A stretch of DNA of 64,000 nucleotides from UBA1181 sp045639525 (GCA_045639525.1 JAZUDI010000047.1:34359-98358), one strand, 5' to 3'; numbered from the stretch's first letter, positions 35,161 to 44,873 are shown. The notes: generated from the letters alone by a model not told the origin. Translations and numbers: made by a program.

Positions 35161-36954
35161 TTAGAAAAAGAACGAGAGACCCGCTAAGAAGTTGAATCCG
35201 TGGCAATCATATCCATACCAGTTTTGGTAAGGTTGGTTGATCATATTATCGAGTTTAGCGAAGATATCCAACCAGTTGAGCAATTTATAGTCTGCTCCGA
35301 AACTGATGTTGTGGGCGTTTCTCATCTTGACCGCCTCCTTGCCAACCTTGGCGTATCTTCCTCCCTCGAATTCGTAACCCAAATTGAGACGGAAATTCTT
35401 GGTCACATTATAGTTCATATGGTAGTCCAACATCCAGTCAGGACGTTGCCAAGCATAGTCGTTCTTCTCCAACGCCCACTTGTTCACCACTACATTCAAG
35501 CCCATATCCAAACGGTCTTTGTAATGGTAAGCCAATGACATTCCCGCATTGAACACACCCGCGTTCTTTTCGTAAACGACATCGAACTGACGGGTCATCA
35601 CCATGATCGTATCGCTGCCAACCACGCTTTGTCGGTATTTATTGACGAAGAAATAGGGGTTATTGATGATCTTATAGCCACCATAGACATCCATATCGAC
35701 ACGCTTCGCGATCTTCACACGGACACCCGCATAGACATCGATAGGGGTATAGGTATCCTCCACACGGACATCAGGGGCCAAGTATTTATTCTCCCGCATC
35801 ATCGCATGGTAGTTCTTCACCTCATAATCTCCCGTCACACAAGCGTAAAGATAGGCGACATCCTTCTTCAACTTGATGGTTCCCGAAATATCCGGACATA
35901 CGGCGCCCTTCTTTCCCTGTCCGATACCGAACGCCGCCTTGATACCGATGTTCATCTTTCCGATCTCGCCACTGAAAATCACATGCGGCTTCAATTTCAA
36001 CATCGTGTAGTTGTTCATATTCTCGCGGTTGTCGAACGCATAGTCGCTCTCCTCCGGTATGTTCAGGAAGATGTTATGCATATCGATGTCCAATCCAATG
36101 GTGTAACGGTCGGAACGGAACTGTCCGCCCAATTGAGTAAAGATGGTATGCTCCTTCAAATCATCCCTATTGGCATAGAGTTGGTAGGTCGATTGGAGAT
36201 CGTAGAACCATTTTCCGGCGAACTCTTTGGTCCTGAATCGGGCATTGGCATCCAGCGTCAGATGGTGTTGTTTGTAATCCACATTATCGGAATAATTGCT
36301 AAAATGGTTGAAATGATCCTGCATATCGTCATCATAACCATAGTAACGGAAAGCGTCGTACTCGCCCGCCACAAAGGCGCTCAACTCCTTGGTTCGACGG
36401 ATAGTAGTCGCGAAATCCAACTTTCCCTTCGTGTCGCTGTCGAACGCCTTCGACTTATAAGGATCCCCATCACAGCTCTCCTCATCCAAAGGAATGTTAT
36501 AATTATCTTCAGATATCTTCACGCTACCCAAAGAGGTGCGGTTTCTCAGATCCAAATCAATGTTCCAATTCTGCTTTTGGACAATCGGAGTATAGAGTTC
36601 TCCCAATATCGTTCCATAGTTGCCGCCTCCCAAACGGGCGTAGTGTTGCTTGTGGCTCTTCGAGGCGATCGGTTGCGCCGTGGCGTAATCCAATGGCTGG
36701 ATCTCACTCGCCTGCACATCATACGGAGTGGTCCATACCGAATAGGAGGTCGCCGCCTTCTTGGCCTCGATCGGCTTTATCTCCGGCATGGTATTGATTT
36801 TTCCCGCATCCTTGATGACCGGGTTATACTCCTTCACCACATCCACATTACGTTCGATCAAGGTATCAGAACTCTCCTGCGCCCACAATCCCATGGCACC
36901 GAAAGAGGTCAATCCAACTATTATAAACAAACGTCTCATATCGTATTTACTCAT
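35161..36954 (-). CDS. Outer-membrane beta-barrel protein, TonB-receptor-like without a plug
   Basis: A 597-residue exported protein (signal ending GLWAQ; a better start may be the ATG at 36939, MRRLFI). After about 90 residues containing NVVKEYNPVIKDAGKIN-type sequence the rest alternates short strands with aromatic ends, and it finishes GFNFLAGLSFFF, the aromatic C-terminus of barrel proteins. No plug or TonB box is seen. The start overlaps the end of the TPR gene by one base (TAATG). Such TPR/barrel pairs are common in Bacteroidota; the transported molecule is unknown. Confidence 0.78.
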   Translation of the reverse strand: MSKYDMRRLFIIVGLTSFGAMGLWAQESSDTLIERNVDVVKEYNPVIKDAGKINTMPEIKPIEAKKAATSYSVWTTPYDVQASEIQPLDYATAQPIASKSHKQHYARLGGGNYGTILGELYTPIVQKQNWNIDLDLRNRTSLGSVKISEDNYNIPLDEESCDGDPYKSKAFDSDTKGKLDFATTIRRTKELSAFVAGEYDAFRYYGYDDDMQDHFNHFSNYSDNVDYKQHHLTLDANARFRTKEFAGKWFYDLQSTYQLYANRDDLKEHTIFTQLGGQFRSDRYTIGLDIDMHNIFLNIPEESDYAFDNRENMNNYTMLKLKPHVIFSGEIGKMNIGIKAAFGIGQGKKGAVCPDISGTIKLKKDVAYLYACVTGDYEVKNYHAMMRENKYLAPDVRVEDTYTPIDVYAGVRVKIAKRVDMDVYGGYKIINNPYFFVNKYRQSVVGSDTIMVMTRQFDVVYEKNAGVFNAGMSLAYHYKDRLDMGLNVVVNKWALEKNDYAWQRPDWMLDYHMNYNVTKNFRLNLGYEFEGGRYAKVGKEAVKMRNAHNISFGADYKLLNWLDIFAKLDNMINQPYQNWYGYDCHGFNFLAGLSFFF

Positions 36955-39900
36955 TATTTTCCATTTACAATTTTATCGTTCTCACGCTGTTCGATCTTCG
37001 CCAATCTAAGCTTGATTTCAGAGGCGATATCATCGTTTCCGCTATAGTTCTCGCGCACACTGAGCAAGTACTGCTTCGCCTCAAACTCCCTATCCTGCGC
37101 CATATAGACATCAGAAAGAAGGATGAAGCTCTTCGCCAACCAATATTGGTGTGGTGTGTTCTTATCGATGAAGTTGAAGATCTCCTTCTCGGTCTCTTCC
37201 AATTTACCGGCACGGAAAAGATACTCCTGCTTGATGAATTGCGACTCGGCGCCGTATGCGTCCATGCAGTTGCCGGAAAGTGTCGTATAGTCGGCTAACG
37301 CCAATGAGGAGTCAGCCAAGAGCTCGTAAGTGCGGGCGCGGGTGAAGAGTGCCTCACGATAGATCGCCGGATCCAACTTGTCGCTATTGGAGAGGAGTGT
37401 GGCGGCATCCACCGTCTGCTCCAACTCGCCCAACAGATTGTGGCAACGCATCAACCCTAAGCGGGCAGCCAACTTATTTTCAGGATGTTGGGCGATGCTA
37501 TCCAACGTGGTCATGCTGACAATAGCGTTCTTATAGTCATTCTGCTCATACTGAATCTTCGAGAGCAAAACCAACGCATTCTCACGGTCGGAAGAGCCGA
37601 CCAGCTTGGATACGATAGCGAACTCCTCCTTCGCCTTCGCGGTATCACCGATCTGGTAATAACTGTCACCCAGATTGAAGTGGGCCTTGTTGACGAATTC
37701 GCTCTCTGGGAACTTATCGATGAAGTTTCGGAAACTCTTGGCGGATTTGTCGTATTGTCCCTTCTCGAAAAGGTTCTCGGCGGAGAGATAGGTAAGGGAG
37801 TCCTGCTCGGAACGTTGGAACTTCACGAAACCGCCTAATGTGCCCACATAGTCGGCATAGCCTTGGATATTATCCTGCTCGAAATAGATACGTTTCAGAT
37901 TGTCCAAAGCGGTATGAGCCTCAACACTGGTCGGGAAGTAGTCAACAATCTGCTTGTATGCGGCGATGGACTTCTCCGTCTGGTTCATTTCGTCGTACAA
38001 CATGGCGGTCTGCAATTTTCCTTTGCGGCTCAATGGGCTATGAGGATAATCGCGGCTCAACTCGTCGTAAGTCTTGATCGCCTTGTCGTTCTGCTTCATC
38101 ATGATGTAGGCGCGGCCGATCTCATACTTGGCGTCCGCCAAATACTCCGATTGAGGGAAGGTCTTCTGCAACTTATTCAAAGTGGCGATCTTGCCATTGT
38201 AATCCTTCTGCAAACCTTGGATGAATCCCTGTTGGAAACATGCGTAATCGGCGCCTGGACCACGAAGCGAATAGACCTGCGAATAACTCTTCACCGCATT
38301 GGCGAAATCACGTTGGTTGAAGTAACAGTCTCCAATACGGTTGTTGGCGTCCGCGATCAAGGTCTTGTTCTTCTCCTCCATATTCACATACTTTCTGAAC
38401 CATGTTAACGCGTCGGCGTATCGTTTCTCCGTAAACTTGCTGTAACCCACATTGTAGTGGGCCAAGACAAATTCGTCGCAGTTTCTCGCTCCAATAGAGT
38501 TGACGAAGGTCTCGAAATCAGCTGCTGATTTATTGAAATCTTTGAGTTTGTAGTAGGCCTCTCCTCGCCAGAAGATGGTGGAAGCCTCCAAGGTGCGGTT
38601 GTATTGTCCATCCTTCAACGAGGTGTTGAAGCGGTCGATCGCTTTGGCGTAGTTACCATTGGTGAACTCCTCGATACCCATGCTGTAAGCGATGCGCTGG
38701 CGGGCCTCATAGAGTTGGATGTTCTTCTCCTTGATCTTCTCGATGGAGGCGTATGCCTCAGCGTAATTCTTGGTGGTCAGGTAAAGGTTGGTCATGTAAT
38801 TATAAACCTTATCCCTGTACTGAGAATTCGGGAAGGTCTCCAAGAAGCGTTCGAAAGCGGTGATCGACTCGTTGAAAGGCGAATAGGACTGCTCATAGAT
38901 CGTCAACGCATAGTTGAAGAAGGCCTCCTCCTTCACGTTAGGATCGAAATCCATACGGCTGGCCGACTCGAAACAGAACCTCGCGTTGGTGATGTTCTTC
39001 TCCTTCGTATAGCAGGAACCCAAATAGAGATAGGCATTTTGGCCCATGGCATCCTCGACGGCGGTCACCGTCTGCAAACAGGTAATCGCGTTTTTGTAGT
39101 CACCGGTCTGGTAGTAGGAGTTACCCAACATATACATGTTGTCGCGCACCACCTGATCCGCCTCCTTCTGGTAAGCGGAAAGATACTTCACCGTGTTCGG
39201 ATAGTCCCTCTTCGCATAGTAGCACTCTCCCAAAATTCGATGGATCTCCTTATTGTTCGGATTCTTCGCATCGCCAGCCAACAACTCCTCACCCGTTGTC
39301 AAGACCTCGTCGTAACGCTTCTGCGCATAATAGATCTGGAAAATGTAGTAAGGGACGATGCGCGCGTAGTTAGGATCGGACTTCAACTCCTCGAAGACGG
39401 GGAGCGCCTTCTCGTAGTCCTTGGTCAGATAGTCGGTGTAGGCCTTGTAGTAATTGGCCGCCACATTGTACTTGGTCTGACGGCTCAACAACCGCGCGAA
39501 GGTATTCTTCGCACGCTCCACCTCCTGGCACTGCAACAAGGCGTAACCCTCCTTGAAGAGGTAATCGGCCGACTCGCTGTCGGGCAGGAAATTCATATCA
39601 CACTTGTCGAACGCCTCGACAGCCTCTTTGTAGAGTCCCTTATCGTAGAGGTAGGATCCCGATAGGAAATGGATGCGGTTCACCAAGGTGGATTGCGGAT
39701 TCTCCGCACAGAAATCGTCCATTTTCTTGCCCACTTGCCTACTCTTCAATTCGTACATGCAGCAAGTGATATAATAATCCGCCTCGACCGAGCGAGGGGA
39801 TCTGTCATTCGTCTCCAATGTCTGCGCATATTCGCTCATACGTTCGTACGCAGCCTTGTATCGACCCAGGTCATACAAAGCCTTGCCTTCGTAAAACAGT

Positions 39901-39989
39901 TTGTCCGCATGGGAATACTCCTTCGATTGCTGGGCGCACATAAGTTGCGCCGATATCAGCATGGATACAAAAATGAGTCCTTTTCTCAT
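36954..39989 (-). CDS. Large exported tetratricopeptide repeat protein
   Basis: A 1011-residue periplasmic or outer-membrane-attached protein with a signal peptide (ending LMCAQQ) followed almost entirely by TPR units such as AYERMSEYAQTL, YNVAANYYKAYTDYLTKDYEKALPVFEELK and DYKNAITCLQTVTAVEDAMGQNAYLYLGSCY; at least 18-20 are recognisable. TPR solenoids hold protein complexes. It is coupled to the barrel protein downstream, so the two may form a single envelope complex. A TATATTTG -7 element lies at 40086-40093. Confidence 0.9.
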   Translation of the reverse strand: MRKGLIFVSMLISAQLMCAQQSKEYSHADKLFYEGKALYDLGRYKAAYERMSEYAQTLETNDRSPRSVEADYYITCCMYELKSRQVGKKMDDFCAENPQSTLVNRIHFLSGSYLYDKGLYKEAVEAFDKCDMNFLPDSESADYLFKEGYALLQCQEVERAKNTFARLLSRQTKYNVAANYYKAYTDYLTKDYEKALPVFEELKSDPNYARIVPYYIFQIYYAQKRYDEVLTTGEELLAGDAKNPNNKEIHRILGECYYAKRDYPNTVKYLSAYQKEADQVVRDNMYMLGNSYYQTGDYKNAITCLQTVTAVEDAMGQNAYLYLGSCYTKEKNITNARFCFESASRMDFDPNVKEEAFFNYALTIYEQSYSPFNESITAFERFLETFPNSQYRDKVYNYMTNLYLTTKNYAEAYASIEKIKEKNIQLYEARQRIAYSMGIEEFTNGNYAKAIDRFNTSLKDGQYNRTLEASTIFWRGEAYYKLKDFNKSAADFETFVNSIGARNCDEFVLAHYNVGYSKFTEKRYADALTWFRKYVNMEEKNKTLIADANNRIGDCYFNQRDFANAVKSYSQVYSLRGPGADYACFQQGFIQGLQKDYNGKIATLNKLQKTFPQSEYLADAKYEIGRAYIMMKQNDKAIKTYDELSRDYPHSPLSRKGKLQTAMLYDEMNQTEKSIAAYKQIVDYFPTSVEAHTALDNLKRIYFEQDNIQGYADYVGTLGGFVKFQRSEQDSLTYLSAENLFEKGQYDKSAKSFRNFIDKFPESEFVNKAHFNLGDSYYQIGDTAKAKEEFAIVSKLVGSSDRENALVLLSKIQYEQNDYKNAIVSMTTLDSIAQHPENKLAARLGLMRCHNLLGELEQTVDAATLLSNSDKLDPAIYREALFTRARTYELLADSSLALADYTTLSGNCMDAYGAESQFIKQEYLFRAGKLEETEKEIFNFIDKNTPHQYWLAKSFILLSDVYMAQDREFEAKQYLLSVRENYSGNDDIASEIKLRLAKIEQRENDKIVNGK

Positions 39990-40085
39990 TGGTGTCTATC
40001 ATTATTGGGCACGCACAAGGCCCGAATTTATATTACACATTCTCGGTAAATTAAGGGAACCTACTCCTCCTAATCTACTAAATTG

Positions 40086-40093
40086 CAAATATA
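40086..40093 (-). promoter_or_regulatory. Promoter -7 element of the TPR/barrel operon
   Basis: The minus strand reads TATATTTG, about 97 bases before the TPR start codon. It is divergent from the LRR gene promoter at 40166. Confidence 0.55.
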
Positions 40094-40143
40094 GGGAAAC
40101 TACGCGAAATTAGGGTGATTTAACAAACGAATATTGACATTCA

Positions 40144-40173
40144 TTGGAATAAATTATAAATAAACTACATTTG
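40144..40173 (+). promoter_or_regulatory. Promoter of the LRR protein gene
   Basis: TTGG near 40144, a spacer of about 19 bases, then TACATTTG at 40166-40173. The ATG follows 20 bases later. Confidence 0.6.
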
Positions 40174-40193
40174 CGCAATTAATTCACTAACCA

Positions 40194-41423
40194 ATGAACA
40201 GAACTAATATGCATCGATATCACTTCAAACCCATATTCGTCCTTCTCTATTTCGCGCTTTTGGCCGCCAATATCCGGGCCAGAGAGGTGGTGATTCCAGA
40301 AGGGACATTAGAGATCTTGAAAGAGGATGGTTATGCGGGCGACGCATCTATCACATCGGTTGTCATCCCGACTTCCGTTACTGAAATCGGTGACGAAGCC
40401 TTCTCTGGTTGCACGAAATTGAGCAACGTCACACTCCCAGCTTCGATCACCCATATCGGGGAATTAGCTTTCAGCGACTGCACTAGCCTTACCCATATTC
40501 TTCTCCCAGACTCATTGCGAAGAATCGGCGGCCTGGCCTTTGTGGGATGCAGCAGTCTTAAATCCATATCGGTTCCAAGCACGGTGATGGACATCGGCGT
40601 GGGAGCCTTTGAGGGATGCGAAAAATTGGAAAGCATCACACTCTCCGACTCGATGACTGCCATCAGAAACAACACGTTCAACCGTTGTATTAATTTGAAA
40701 ACCATTGCAGTACCTGCCTCCGTCACACGAATTGGCGAGAGGGCGTTCGAGGAGTGTATCAACCTAAAAAGCATCACCATATCCCATTCGGTAAAGAAGA
40801 TCGAATCTTGGGCTTTCAACGGATGCAAAAGTCTGACTAGCATCGTCATCCCCAATTCTGTAACACAACTTGGCGATTGGACCTTCGCCAACTGTTCAAA
40901 ACTCAAAGAGGTCAGCCTATCCAACACCATGGGACAAATAGGAGAATTCACTTTCTACGAGTGCGCAAGTCTAAAAAGCATCTCACTCCCCCGTTCAATC
41001 ACATCAATTGGCCGCGACGCCTTCGAGAATTGCGAAAGCCTTTCCTCCATCCAGATTGGCGATGCCGTGACACACATTGGAGAGTGGAGTTTCAAAGGAT
41101 GCAAGAGCCTCTCCAGCATCGAACTACCCGACGCAGTCTCCAAAATTGAGGAGCACACCTTTGACGGTTGCCTCCGTCTAACCCACATCAGAATTCCTCA
41201 ATCGACCACCAAAATCGGCTATGAGGCTTTCAAAGATTGCAAAAGACTCACCAAAATCGTTCTGCCAAAGTCCGTCACCTTTGTCGATTTATATGCTTTC
41301 GAGGGATGTTCCAGCCTGAAAGAGGTGATTGTTTCGAACCCTGACGCTCAAATAATCAATGATGCGTTCAAAGGTTGTGACAAAATAAAAGAGAAGTCTT
41401 GGGAAAAGAATGTCAACAATTAG
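40194..41423 (+). CDS. BspA-type leucine-rich repeat surface protein
   Basis: A 409-residue exported protein (signal ending AANIRA) made of about fifteen consecutive 23-residue LRR_5 units of the Treponema pallidum/BspA type; the unit is roughly ..L..I.LP.SVT.IG..AF.GC, for example CTSLTHILLPDSLRRIGGLAF. The repeats run from about residue 45 to 400. BspA-like proteins bind host or environmental proteins at the cell surface. No sorting tail is evident. At the DNA level the repeats form a 69-base period. Confidence 0.92.
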   Translation: MNRTNMHRYHFKPIFVLLYFALLAANIRAREVVIPEGTLEILKEDGYAGDASITSVVIPTSVTEIGDEAFSGCTKLSNVTLPASITHIGELAFSDCTSLTHILLPDSLRRIGGLAFVGCSSLKSISVPSTVMDIGVGAFEGCEKLESITLSDSMTAIRNNTFNRCINLKTIAVPASVTRIGERAFEECINLKSITISHSVKKIESWAFNGCKSLTSIVIPNSVTQLGDWTFANCSKLKEVSLSNTMGQIGEFTFYECASLKSISLPRSITSIGRDAFENCESLSSIQIGDAVTHIGEWSFKGCKSLSSIELPDAVSKIEEHTFDGCLRLTHIRIPQSTTKIGYEAFKDCKRLTKIVLPKSVTFVDLYAFEGCSSLKEVIVSNPDAQIINDAFKGCDKIKEKSWEKNVNN

Positions 41424-41467
41424 ATACTCCCAAGAACTTTATTGCTTAATTCTTAACTCAAATTTTT

Positions 41468-41475
41468 TATCTTTG
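41468..41475 (+). promoter_or_regulatory. Promoter -7 element of the ftsY operon
   Basis: TATCTTTG, a perfect TAnnTTTG match, 20 bases before the ftsY ATG. Confidence 0.65.
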
Positions 41476-41495
41476 CAACATAAAACGTTTTATGT

Positions 41496-42449
41496 ATGGG
41501 TATATTCGATAGATTTTTCTCCAAAGAGAAAAAAGAGACACTAGACAAAGGACTTGAAAAAACCAAGGAAAATATCTTCTCCAAATTGGCTCGCGCCGTA
41601 GTCGGCAAGTCGAAAGTGGATGATGAGGTATTGGACAACCTGGAGGAGGTTCTGATCACCTCCGATGTTGGTGTGGACACCACACTGAAAATCATCGAGC
41701 GCATACAAGAGCGTGTGGAACGCGACAAATATGTGGGTACTGACGAGTTGAACGGCATCCTCAAGGATGAGATCGCGGCGCTCCTGGAAGAGAACAACTC
41801 CACCGACACGGAGGATTTCAGTTTGCCGGAGATGGATGGCCCCTATGTCATCATGGTCGTCGGCGTAAACGGTGTGGGTAAAACCACTACCATCGGTAAA
41901 TTGGCCGCCCAATACACACGCCTCGGCAAGAAGGTCTATCTCGGCGCTGCCGACACCTTCCGCGCGGCCGCAGTGGAGCAGTTGTGCATTTGGGGCGAAC
42001 GCGTAGGATGCCCTGTCATCAAGCAGAAGATGGGATCCGACCCTGCCTCCGTGGCATTCGATACCCTTGCCTCCGCAAAGGCGAATGGCGCCGACGTGGT
42101 CATCATCGACACCGCAGGCCGTCTGCACAACAAGATCAACTTGATGAACGAGCTCTCGAAGATCAAACAGGTGATGCAGAAGATCATTCCGAACGCGCCA
42201 CACGACGTGATGTTGGTATTGGATGGCTCCACTGGCCAAAACGCCTTCGAACAGGCGAAACAATTCACCAAGGCGACCGAGGTCTCTTCGCTCGCCATCA
42301 CCAAATTGGACGGAACCGCCAAGGGTGGTGTCGTGATCGGCATCTCCGACCAATTCAAGATTCCGGTGAGGTACATCGGCGTGGGCGAGGGCATCGACCA
42401 CCTACAGGTATTCAACAAGCGTGAGTTCGTTGATTCATTGTTTAAATAA
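41496..42449 (+). CDS. ftsY: Signal recognition particle receptor FtsY
   Basis: A 317-residue SRP receptor GTPase that docks ribosome-nascent-chain complexes at the membrane. A short N-terminal region (residues 1-30) is followed by the N domain and the NG GTPase: G1 GVNGVGKTTTIGKLA, insertion box DTFRAAAVEQL, G3 DTAGRL, G4 TKLDGTAKGG. The acidic A domain found in Escherichia coli is missing, as in other Bacteroidota. The rimO gene starts eight bases later. Confidence 0.97.
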   Translation: MGIFDRFFSKEKKETLDKGLEKTKENIFSKLARAVVGKSKVDDEVLDNLEEVLITSDVGVDTTLKIIERIQERVERDKYVGTDELNGILKDEIAALLEENNSTDTEDFSLPEMDGPYVIMVVGVNGVGKTTTIGKLAAQYTRLGKKVYLGAADTFRAAAVEQLCIWGERVGCPVIKQKMGSDPASVAFDTLASAKANGADVVIIDTAGRLHNKINLMNELSKIKQVMQKIIPNAPHDVMLVLDGSTGQNAFEQAKQFTKATEVSSLAITKLDGTAKGGVVIGISDQFKIPVRYIGVGEGIDHLQVFNKREFVDSLFK

Positions 42450-42457
42450 TAGACTTT

Positions 42458-43759
42458 ATGCGAAAGAAGAGGGTGGATATCATCTGCATGGGTTGTTCGA
42501 AAAACCTAGTGGATGCGGAGTTGTTGGCAAAGCAGTTGGAAGAGAACGGATTCGAGACCAATTTTGATCCGAAAAAATCAACCGCCAAGATTGTGGTCAT
42601 CAACACATGTGGTTTCATTGGCGACGCCAAAGAGGAATCCATCAACCAAATCTTAGCTTTCGCGGAGAAAAGGAAACAAGGGAAGATCGACAAACTGCTC
42701 GTGATGGGCTGCCTATCTGGCCGTTACAAGGAGGAGCTTTCCCAAGAGATTCCAGAGGTGGATAAGTATTACGGTAAGTTCTCGTGGAAAGAGGTGGTGG
42801 CTGATCTTGGCGGTGAATACCGTCCTCAGTGCGCCCATAACCACAAGCTCTCCACCCCAGCCCACTACGCCTACGTGAAAATTTCGGAGGGATGCAACCG
42901 ACGTTGCGCCTACTGCGCTATTCCCCTGATCACTGGAGAATACAAGTCCCGCCCCATCGAGGATATCGTAGCGGAGGTGGATGGTTTGGTCGCTCAGGGC
43001 GTCAAAGAGTTCCAGATCATCGCCCAAGACCTCACCTACTATGGCAAGGACCTTTACGGCAAATTCGCCATCGCGGAGCTGGTGGAGAAAATTTCTGATG
43101 TGAAAGGAGTGGAGTGGATCCGCCTACACTATGGCTACCCTACCCAGTTCCCTTATGAATTGCTCAAGGTGATGCGTGAGCGTGACAATGTATGTAAATA
43201 CATCGACATCGCGCTTCAACACATCGACGACGATATTCTCAAGGCGATGCATCGCCCAATCACCGCGGAGGAGACGAAAGCGTTGATCCGCCGCATCCGT
43301 GAGGAGGTGCCAGGCATCCATATCCGCACCACCTTGATGGTGGGATTCCCAGGCGAGACGGAGGAACAATTCCAACGTTTGATGGATTTCACCCGCGAGG
43401 TGAAACTGGAGCGTATGGGAGCGTTCACCTATTGCGAAGAGGAGGGAACCCATGCGGGAGATAACCTTGAGGACAATATTGATCCAGAGGAGAAAGAGCG
43501 TCGTCTTGGACTCTTGATGGATCTCCAGGAGGGCATCGCTGAGGAGTTGAACAAGGCAAAAATAGGCCACACCTACAAGGTCATCATCGATAGGGAAGAG
43601 GGTGATTACTACTACGGCAGAACCGAGTTCGACTCCCCTGAAGTGGATCCAGAGGTTTTGATTCCTGTGGCGGAAGGTGAACTGACCATCGGAGATTTTT
43701 ACCAAGTGAAGATCACCGGATACGAATATTTCGACCTAATGGGTAGCATTGTGAAGTAA
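42458..43759 (+). CDS. rimO: Ribosomal protein S12 methylthiotransferase RimO
   Basis: A 433-residue radical SAM enzyme that methylthiolates an Asp of ribosomal protein S12. The N-terminal UPF0004 domain has MGCSKNLVDAE and further Cys at CGFIGDA and GCLSGR. The radical SAM cluster motif is EGCNRRCAYCAIP (CxxxCxxC), and a C-terminal TRAM domain follows (HTYKVIIDREEGDYYYGRTEFDSPEVDPEVLI). Absence of extra tRNA-type features favours RimO over MiaB. It lies between ftsY and a TerB-like gene in one transcript. Confidence 0.96.
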   Translation: MRKKRVDIICMGCSKNLVDAELLAKQLEENGFETNFDPKKSTAKIVVINTCGFIGDAKEESINQILAFAEKRKQGKIDKLLVMGCLSGRYKEELSQEIPEVDKYYGKFSWKEVVADLGGEYRPQCAHNHKLSTPAHYAYVKISEGCNRRCAYCAIPLITGEYKSRPIEDIVAEVDGLVAQGVKEFQIIAQDLTYYGKDLYGKFAIAELVEKISDVKGVEWIRLHYGYPTQFPYELLKVMRERDNVCKYIDIALQHIDDDILKAMHRPITAEETKALIRRIREEVPGIHIRTTLMVGFPGETEEQFQRLMDFTREVKLERMGAFTYCEEEGTHAGDNLEDNIDPEEKERRLGLLMDLQEGIAEELNKAKIGHTYKVIIDREEGDYYYGRTEFDSPEVDPEVLIPVAEGELTIGDFYQVKITGYEYFDLMGSIVK

Positions 43760-43760
43760 T

Positions 43761-44294
43761 ATGGAATTTCTTATCATCCTGCTCCTCGTCGTCGCTGTCG
43801 TCTTATTTCAGTTTCTGCAGCCAATCAATGATCATAAAAGGGTATCCACATTCCCTACCCACAGATACAACCTACTTTCGGGGGAGCGCGACCTCTTCCG
43901 TGCCGTCTCTATCCTTTTTAGCCACTTGATGAAGGTGGATGGACAGATAACCAAGACGGAATTGAACGAGTGCAAGACCTTTCTCTACTCGGAGTTTACC
44001 CCTGAGGCGGCGGATATGATTCTCTCCTACATTAAAAGTTATGGCAAGGAGATGGATCCTAACAATGCGATCGACCCTTCGTTTTACGAGTGTGTCAGGA
44101 AGAAATTCAGTTACGACCGTCGCGTCTCTTTCCTGAACGGGATGTTCAAGGTGGCGGCTATCGATTCGAAGATTGTGAAGTGCGAAGCGGATATCATTAT
44201 GCGTTGCGCGCAGTCCTTGTCGATCCGCAGTGTGGATATTGACCGGTTGAAGGGATTCTATGCGTATGGATTCGCTTGGGAGGAGAGTAACTAA
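43761..44294 (+). CDS. TerB-like membrane-associated protein
   Basis: A 177-residue protein with an N-terminal membrane helix (FLIILLLVVAVVLFQFL) and a TerB-like domain: LFRAVSILFSHLMKVDGQITKTELNECKTFLYSEF and FLNGMFKVAAIDSKIVKCEADIIMRCAQSL. Its layout resembles the three genes at 32598-35080 without a J domain. It starts one base after rimO, so it is in the ftsY-rimO operon. Role unknown. Confidence 0.78.
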   Translation: MEFLIILLLVVAVVLFQFLQPINDHKRVSTFPTHRYNLLSGERDLFRAVSILFSHLMKVDGQITKTELNECKTFLYSEFTPEAADMILSYIKSYGKEMDPNNAIDPSFYECVRKKFSYDRRVSFLNGMFKVAAIDSKIVKCEADIIMRCAQSLSIRSVDIDRLKGFYAYGFAWEESN

Positions 44295-44344
44295 GATCCG
44301 TAATCGCGCAGCGCAACTCTTTTAGACTTTTTTAACCACAAACA

Positions 44345-44377
44345 TTTGTTTCAATCGCCCGAAGAGATATATCTTTG
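44345..44377 (+). promoter_or_regulatory. Promoter of the tmRNA gene
   Basis: TTTG at 44345-44348, a 21-base spacer, and TATCTTTG at 44370-44377. The mature 5' end is about 50 bases downstream, so a leader must be trimmed. Confidence 0.7.
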
Positions 44378-44433
44378 CAATGTTACTCAGCGGAGTAACG
44401 CATTTCACCTGCTAACAAGCGGTGTTGTTCCAT

Positions 44434-44828
44434 GGGGATGACCGGTTTTGACAGCGGGCAGAGGTGGTAGGTAAGCATGCAGTGCGCTGGTGGCTAGCAC
44501 TATAATCTGGAGACCAAAAATTTAACTGGCGAGAATAACTTTGCTCTTGCTGCTTAATCGAAGTATAGTAGATTCAAGCTTAATCCGGACACGGGTGTCT
44601 GGACAAGACTTCTCCCCGATGCTATCGTCCCGAAGCGGTCGGATACGGAGGAGCAGATAAATCGGGAATAGTTTGGGTATGCCTCGCTGCCCAGATGAAA
44701 TTTTAGAGGATAAGGCGACGGTTGGTGGTCCTGGTCTTGCTGTCGCACGAAAATCTAAGGCAGGAATAAGCATGTAGAAAGCTTATGATTTCCCCGTTTG
44801 GACCAGGGTTCGAATCCCTGCATCTCCA
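44434..44828 (+). ncRNA. ssrA: Transfer-messenger RNA
   Basis: tmRNA rescues stalled ribosomes. The tRNA-like ends are GGGGATGACCGGTTTTGACA at the 5' side and TTCGAATCCC...CATCTCC at the 3' side (acceptor GGGGATG/CATCTCC, one G-T pair). The coding segment (44528-44557) reads GENNFALAA and a stop, a Bacteroidota-type degradation tag. A perfect hairpin terminator follows. Accessory genes begin about 95 bases downstream of the 3' end. Confidence 0.97.
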
Positions 44829-44836
44829 CAAAATTA

Positions 44837-44873
44837 CCCCCCGATCTATTGATGACAATAGGTTGGGGGTTTT
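44837..44873 (+). terminator. Terminator of tmRNA
   Basis: CCCCC...CTATTG (44838-44851) pairs with CAATAG...GGGGG (44856-44869) and is followed by TTTT. Confidence 0.85.

Noticed and set aside
35629..37047. A 472-codon plus-strand frame antisense to the barrel gene
   Set aside because: Complement of a real gene with aligned codon bias; composition is rich in Ile, His and Arg and there are no domains.
38604..39665. A 353-codon plus-strand frame antisense to the TPR gene
   Set aside because: Shadow of the TPR coding sequence; no promoter or domain.
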